Source of the DNA: Acuticoccus yangtzensis
GTDB lineage: Bacteria; Pseudomonadota; Alphaproteobacteria; Rhizobiales; Amorphaceae
Assembly: GCF_001927245.1 (NCBI RefSeq)
Contig: NZ_MJUX01000003.1
Coordinates: 310,001 to 374,000, forward strand
Length of the DNA: 64,000 nt
Reading direction: 5' to 3'
The position numbers were made by a program, and so were the translations under genes. Shown here in pieces: positions 61,101 to 64,000 of the stretch (position 1 is its first letter; each line of letters opens with the position of its first letter). Under the pieces are notes generated by a model. The model did no database searches. It saw nothing but the letters and a program-made list of their open reading frames with translations, and was not told where the DNA came from.

Positions 61101-62306
61101 TCAGTCGTTGCGCTTCGGCCGGTGGGCGAGCTCGGTTAGCGCGGCCGTCATCTCCTCGAAATAGTCGTCCCAGGTGCGCGGCGGCTCGATGAGGGCGATC
61201 TGTTGGTCGCGCACCTCGTCGTCCATTGCGAAGGCGCGGATCGTCTCCGCCCAGGCCGGCCCGTCGAGCGGCGACAGATACGTTCCCGCCGCCCCGCCGA
61301 CCTCCCGGTGGGCGGCGATATCGCTGGCGATCACCGGCACCCCCATCGAATGAGCCTCGATGATCGGCAGACCGAACCCCTCCGTGAAGGACGGCGTCAG
61401 AAGGGCGCGCGCATTGGGGATGTGTGCCGCCACCTGCGCGTCCCCCAGCGGCCCCGTCACCGTCACGTTGCCCGCCAGCGCGTCCGCCCTGTCGATCAGC
61501 TCCAGCGCCGTCTGGTCGTTGCCCCGCCGGCCGATGACGATGAGCCGCGGCGCATCCCTCTCCCCCGCGAACTCACGCCAGATGTGCAGGAGGAAGGCGA
61601 GGTTCTTCCGCCGGTCGATCGAGGAGAGATGGACGAAGGTCGGCCGGTCGTAGGCGATCTCGCTCGTCGCCACCGGCAGGCCCGGCCCCGAGTGGATCAC
61701 CGACGACGTGAAGCGCGGCGTGCCTGTGCGCGTCAGCAGCTCGTCCAGCGCCGCCTGCGACACGGTGAACACGTGGTCCGCCCGCGCCTCCAGCGTCTCC
61801 AGGCGCTTGTAGTGGAGCTGCGTGGCGCGGCGGCTGTCATATTCGGGATGCGTGATCGGGATGAGGTCGTGCAGCAGCACCGCGAACGGACCCGGCAGCC
61901 CGGCGAACCTCTCCGCCACGTCGAGCCCGTCGTGGCCGACATTCAGCGTCACGTTGGGCCGCCCCTCGGCGTCGAGCGGTTTGGCACCCATCTGCGCGGC
62001 GATGCGCTGCAAGGTGCGTTCGGCGGCGATGAACTGGCCCTTCACGCCCCAGCCGTCGGCCATGAACTGGCGCGGCTTGCCATCCGACCAGCGCGCCATC
62101 AACGTGTCGTGGATCTTGGCGTAGGCGGATGGGCGCAGCATCATCAGCCGGTTGCCGATGCGGGTGACCGGGCGCGCCTCGAACGCCTCCTGCCTCAGCA
62201 TCCAGTTGGCGAAGCGCATTTCGATCCGGTCGATGCCGGTCGGGCCGCCGAAGAATTCATAGCGCCGCACCAGGCGGGACACGTCGAGGAAGAGGATCGG
62301 TCGCAT
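61101..62306 (-). CDS. Glycosyltransferase (GT4-like)
   Basis: 401 aa from ATG 62306. GT-B fold; the C-terminal E-x7-E motif is FTEGFGLPIIEA (E309, E317), preceded by a nucleotide-sugar site with HLSSIDRRKN. A LLHDLIPITHPEY block in the N-terminal half is common in bacterial mannosyltransferase-like GT4 enzymes. It probably builds a surface polysaccharide. Its start codon overlaps that of the divergent protease by two bases. A longer start upstream would cover the protease signal peptide and is rejected. Confidence 0.88.
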   Translation of the reverse strand: MRPILFLDVSRLVRRYEFFGGPTGIDRIEMRFANWMLRQEAFEARPVTRIGNRLMMLRPSAYAKIHDTLMARWSDGKPRQFMADGWGVKGQFIAAERTLQRIAAQMGAKPLDAEGRPNVTLNVGHDGLDVAERFAGLPGPFAVLLHDLIPITHPEYDSRRATQLHYKRLETLEARADHVFTVSQAALDELLTRTGTPRFTSSVIHSGPGLPVATSEIAYDRPTFVHLSSIDRRKNLAFLLHIWREFAGERDAPRLIVIGRRGNDQTALELIDRADALAGNVTVTGPLGDAQVAAHIPNARALLTPSFTEGFGLPIIEAHSMGVPVIASDIAAHREVGGAAGTYLSPLDGPAWAETIRAFAMDDEVRDQQIALIEPPRTWDDYFEEMTAALTELAHRPKRND

Positions 62307-62988
62307 GGACGGGCAGTGCCGCCACGCCGCGCGGGCGTCAAGATGGGCGGGACGCCAATTCGCGGCGGTGGTGCTTGCGGCGATGCTGCTGGTCGGCGGC
62401 GGTGTCGCGGCGCAGGAGGGGGCGCCGGCCCCTGCCGCCGCAGCGCCCTCCGCCGCCATCGGCCGCCTCAACTTCGCGGGGTTCCGCGACACGCGGCACT
62501 GCACCATGTTCGCCATCGGCCCGCGCACCGTCGTGACAGCAGCCCACTGCCTCAGGGGCCAGGACCCCGCCGAAGGGCACCTCCTGTTCGGCTATGCGGC
62601 GATGGCGTGGGCCGCCCACCTCGCGCCCCTATCGGCCCACGACCTCGGCAACGACGTCGCCGTCCTCTGCCTCTCCGAACCCGCCCCCGCCGTGCTGCCG
62701 CTGGGGCCGGACGCCGATCCCGCCCCCGGCACACCTCTCGCCGCCATCGGCTACGGCATGCCCGTGCGGCACCGCCAGACCCGCAGCGACTGCCCGCTCG
62801 CCCGCACCGGCCGGACCGGGGAGGGCCGGGCGATGGTTCTCGCCTGCCCGCAGGCCCCCGGCGCCTCGGGCGGCCCTGTTCTGGGGCCGGACGGTGGCGC
62901 GATCGCCGTCATCAGCGCCACCACCCGCACCGAGGTCGTCGCCATGCGCATCCCGCCGGAGGCCGCGGCCGCCTGCACCGGCGGCTGA
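62305..62988 (+). CDS. Secreted trypsin-like serine protease
   Basis: 227 aa from ATG 62305, after GAGGAAGAGGA, with a signal peptide (hydrophobic about 18-36). Catalytic triad of the S1 fold: H81 in TAAHC, D117 in LGNDVAVL and S188 in PGASGGPV. Six Cys allow disulfides. It acts in the periplasm or outside; the target is unknown. Its start and ribosome site lie on the glycosyltransferase coding region. Confidence 0.85.
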   Translation: MDGQCRHAARASRWAGRQFAAVVLAAMLLVGGGVAAQEGAPAPAAAAPSAAIGRLNFAGFRDTRHCTMFAIGPRTVVTAAHCLRGQDPAEGHLLFGYAAMAWAAHLAPLSAHDLGNDVAVLCLSEPAPAVLPLGPDADPAPGTPLAAIGYGMPVRHRQTRSDCPLARTGRTGEGRAMVLACPQAPGASGGPVLGPDGGAIAVISATTRTEVVAMRIPPEAAAACTGG

Positions 62989-63155
62989 GCGCGGGGCAGC
63001 GACGGCGGCGCTACGAAGCCGCCCCACCGCGGGGACGGGCAGGCCGCGCACGCCCGTAGGGGCTTTCGCCGCGCCGGTCCTGGTGGTAGGCGACCCGGAC
63101 CGGTAGCGCTGAGCGCCACCGGCATGCGCCCGCAGACCCCAACAACGCCCGGCCG

Positions 63156-64000
63156 ATGCCCGAACTTTTCGTCGAACTCCTGTCCGAAGAGATCCCCGCC
63201 CGCATGCAGCGCCGTGCGGCCGAGGATCTTCAGCGCCTCGTCACCAACGCCCTGGTGGATGCCGGCCTCACCTACGAAGGCGCCTACGCCACGGCGACCC
63301 CGCGCCGGCTGGTGCTCGCCGTCACCGGCCTTCCCGCCCAGTCGGCCGACAAGCGCGAGGAGCGCAAGGGCCCCCGCGTCGGCGCGCCCCAGAAGGCGCT
63401 CGACGGCTTCCTGCGCGCCGCCGGCCTCGCCTCGATCGACGAAGCCACAATCGAGTCCGACCCCAAGAAGGGCGACTTCTACGTCGCCAAGACGCTGGTG
63501 CCCGGCCGCCCGGCCATCGCCATCTGCGCGGAAGCCATCGCCGACGCGGTGAAGAAATTCCCGTGGCCCGTCACCATGCGCTGGGGCGAGGCCGAGCCCG
63601 GCGCCATCCGCTGGGTGCGCCCGCTCACCTCCATCCTCGCCACCTTCGGCACCGAGAACGAGGACCCGGACATCGTCCCGGTGGAGCTTCCGGGCGTCCC
63701 GGTCGGCGACACCACGGTCGGCCACCGCTTCCACGCCCCGGACCGTTTCCGCGTCCGCCGGCTGGAGGACTACAAGGCCAACCTGGAAAAGGCCTTCGTC
63801 GTCGTCGACCAGGACCGGCGGCGCGACCAGATCCTGCACGACGCCAAGGACGCCGTCTTCGCCCTCGGCCTGGAGCTCGTCGAGGACGACGCGCTTCTGA
63901 CCGAGGTTGCGGGGCTGGTGGAATGGCCCGTCGTCCTCGTCGGCCGCTTCGAGGAGGCCGCGCTGGCGCTGCCCGACGAGGTGATCCGCCTGACGATCCG
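63156..64000 (+). CDS. glyS: Glycine-tRNA ligase beta subunit, 5' part (runs off window)
   Basis: ATG 63156 starts an open frame reaching the window edge (281 codons). The opening [17 protein letters not shown], then [13 protein letters not shown] and [16 protein letters not shown], is characteristic of GlyS of the alpha2beta2 enzyme. The serine protease gene precedes it and glyQ is not immediately upstream. The C-terminal part is outside the window. Confidence 0.95.
   Translation, partial: MPELFVELLSEEIPARMQRRAAEDLQRLVTNALVDAGLTYEGAYATATPRRLVLAVTGLPAQSADKREERKGPRVGAPQKALDGFLRAAGLASIDEATIESDPKKGDFYVAKTLVPGRPAIAICAEAIADAVKKFPWPVTMRWGEAEPGAIRWVRPLTSILATFGTENEDPDIVPVELPGVPVGDTTVGHRFHAPDRFRVRRLEDYKANLEKAFVVVDQDRRRDQILHDAKDAVFALGLELVEDDALLTEVAGLVEWPVVLVGRFEEAALALPDEVIRLTI

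Overview
The window comes from a high-GC alphaproteobacterial chromosome, most likely Hyphomicrobiales (Rhizobiales) or a close relative. The evidence is the mix of DUF5330, DUF1491 and YcgN-family genes, an alphaproteobacterial gene transfer agent (GTA) cluster, a GTG/TTG-rich start usage, and the order tRNA-Trp-secE-nusG-rplK-rplA-rplJ-rplL-rpoB-rpoC. The genus cannot be fixed from the sequence alone. No transposase, integrase or CRISPR array was seen.

Region by region: 1-4359 holds the end of an M42 peptidase, RNase D, a xanthine/guanine phosphoribosyltransferase, a DUF5330 protein, a membrane-anchored peptidoglycan-binding protein, DUF1491 and YcgN genes. 4383-23828 is a collinear GTA structural cluster in the Rhodobacter capsulatus (RcGTA) order g1-g15: small and large terminase, portal, two tiny proteins, protease, capsid, head-tail connectors, tail tube, chaperones, a very short tape measure, distal tail, hub, NlpC/P60 peptidase and megatron. 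It continues directly into a DUF2793/S74 self-cleaving fibre, a membrane-tailed endolysin and a beta-helix tailspike. RcGTA scatters comparable functions over several loci. The cluster is punctuated by five hairpin-plus-T-run terminator-like elements, all in gaps between genes.

24192-27292 holds a secreted EF-hand protein divergent from an OmpR-type two-component system whose sensor has a His/Asp-rich periplasmic segment. Then come a fused indolepyruvate ferredoxin oxidoreductase, an M15 peptidase, an ABC exporter, tRNA-Gly(TCC) and an RTX calcium-binding protein.

35991-49614 is the tRNA-Trp-secE-nusG-rplKAJL-rpoBC locus. It has two unusual insertions: a three-helix membrane protein between rplA and rplJ, and a sulfotransferase-family gene between rpoB and rpoC that overlaps the rpoC start. 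A strong terminator follows rpoC.

49656-64000 holds a MarC membrane protein, a PhyH-type dioxygenase, an outer-membrane biogenesis operon on the minus strand (lptF-lptG-lptD-surA-rsmA, without the usual pdxA), and pepA-GST-holC. These are followed by a 141-bp imperfect inverted repeat, a glycosyltransferase whose start codon overlaps that of a divergent secreted trypsin-like protease, and the 5' part of glyS running off the window.

The strongest candidates for follow-up are the compact self-contained GTA locus with its internal terminators and the sulfotransferase inserted between rpoB and rpoC. Functional calls rest on reading motifs and gene order by eye, with no database search.
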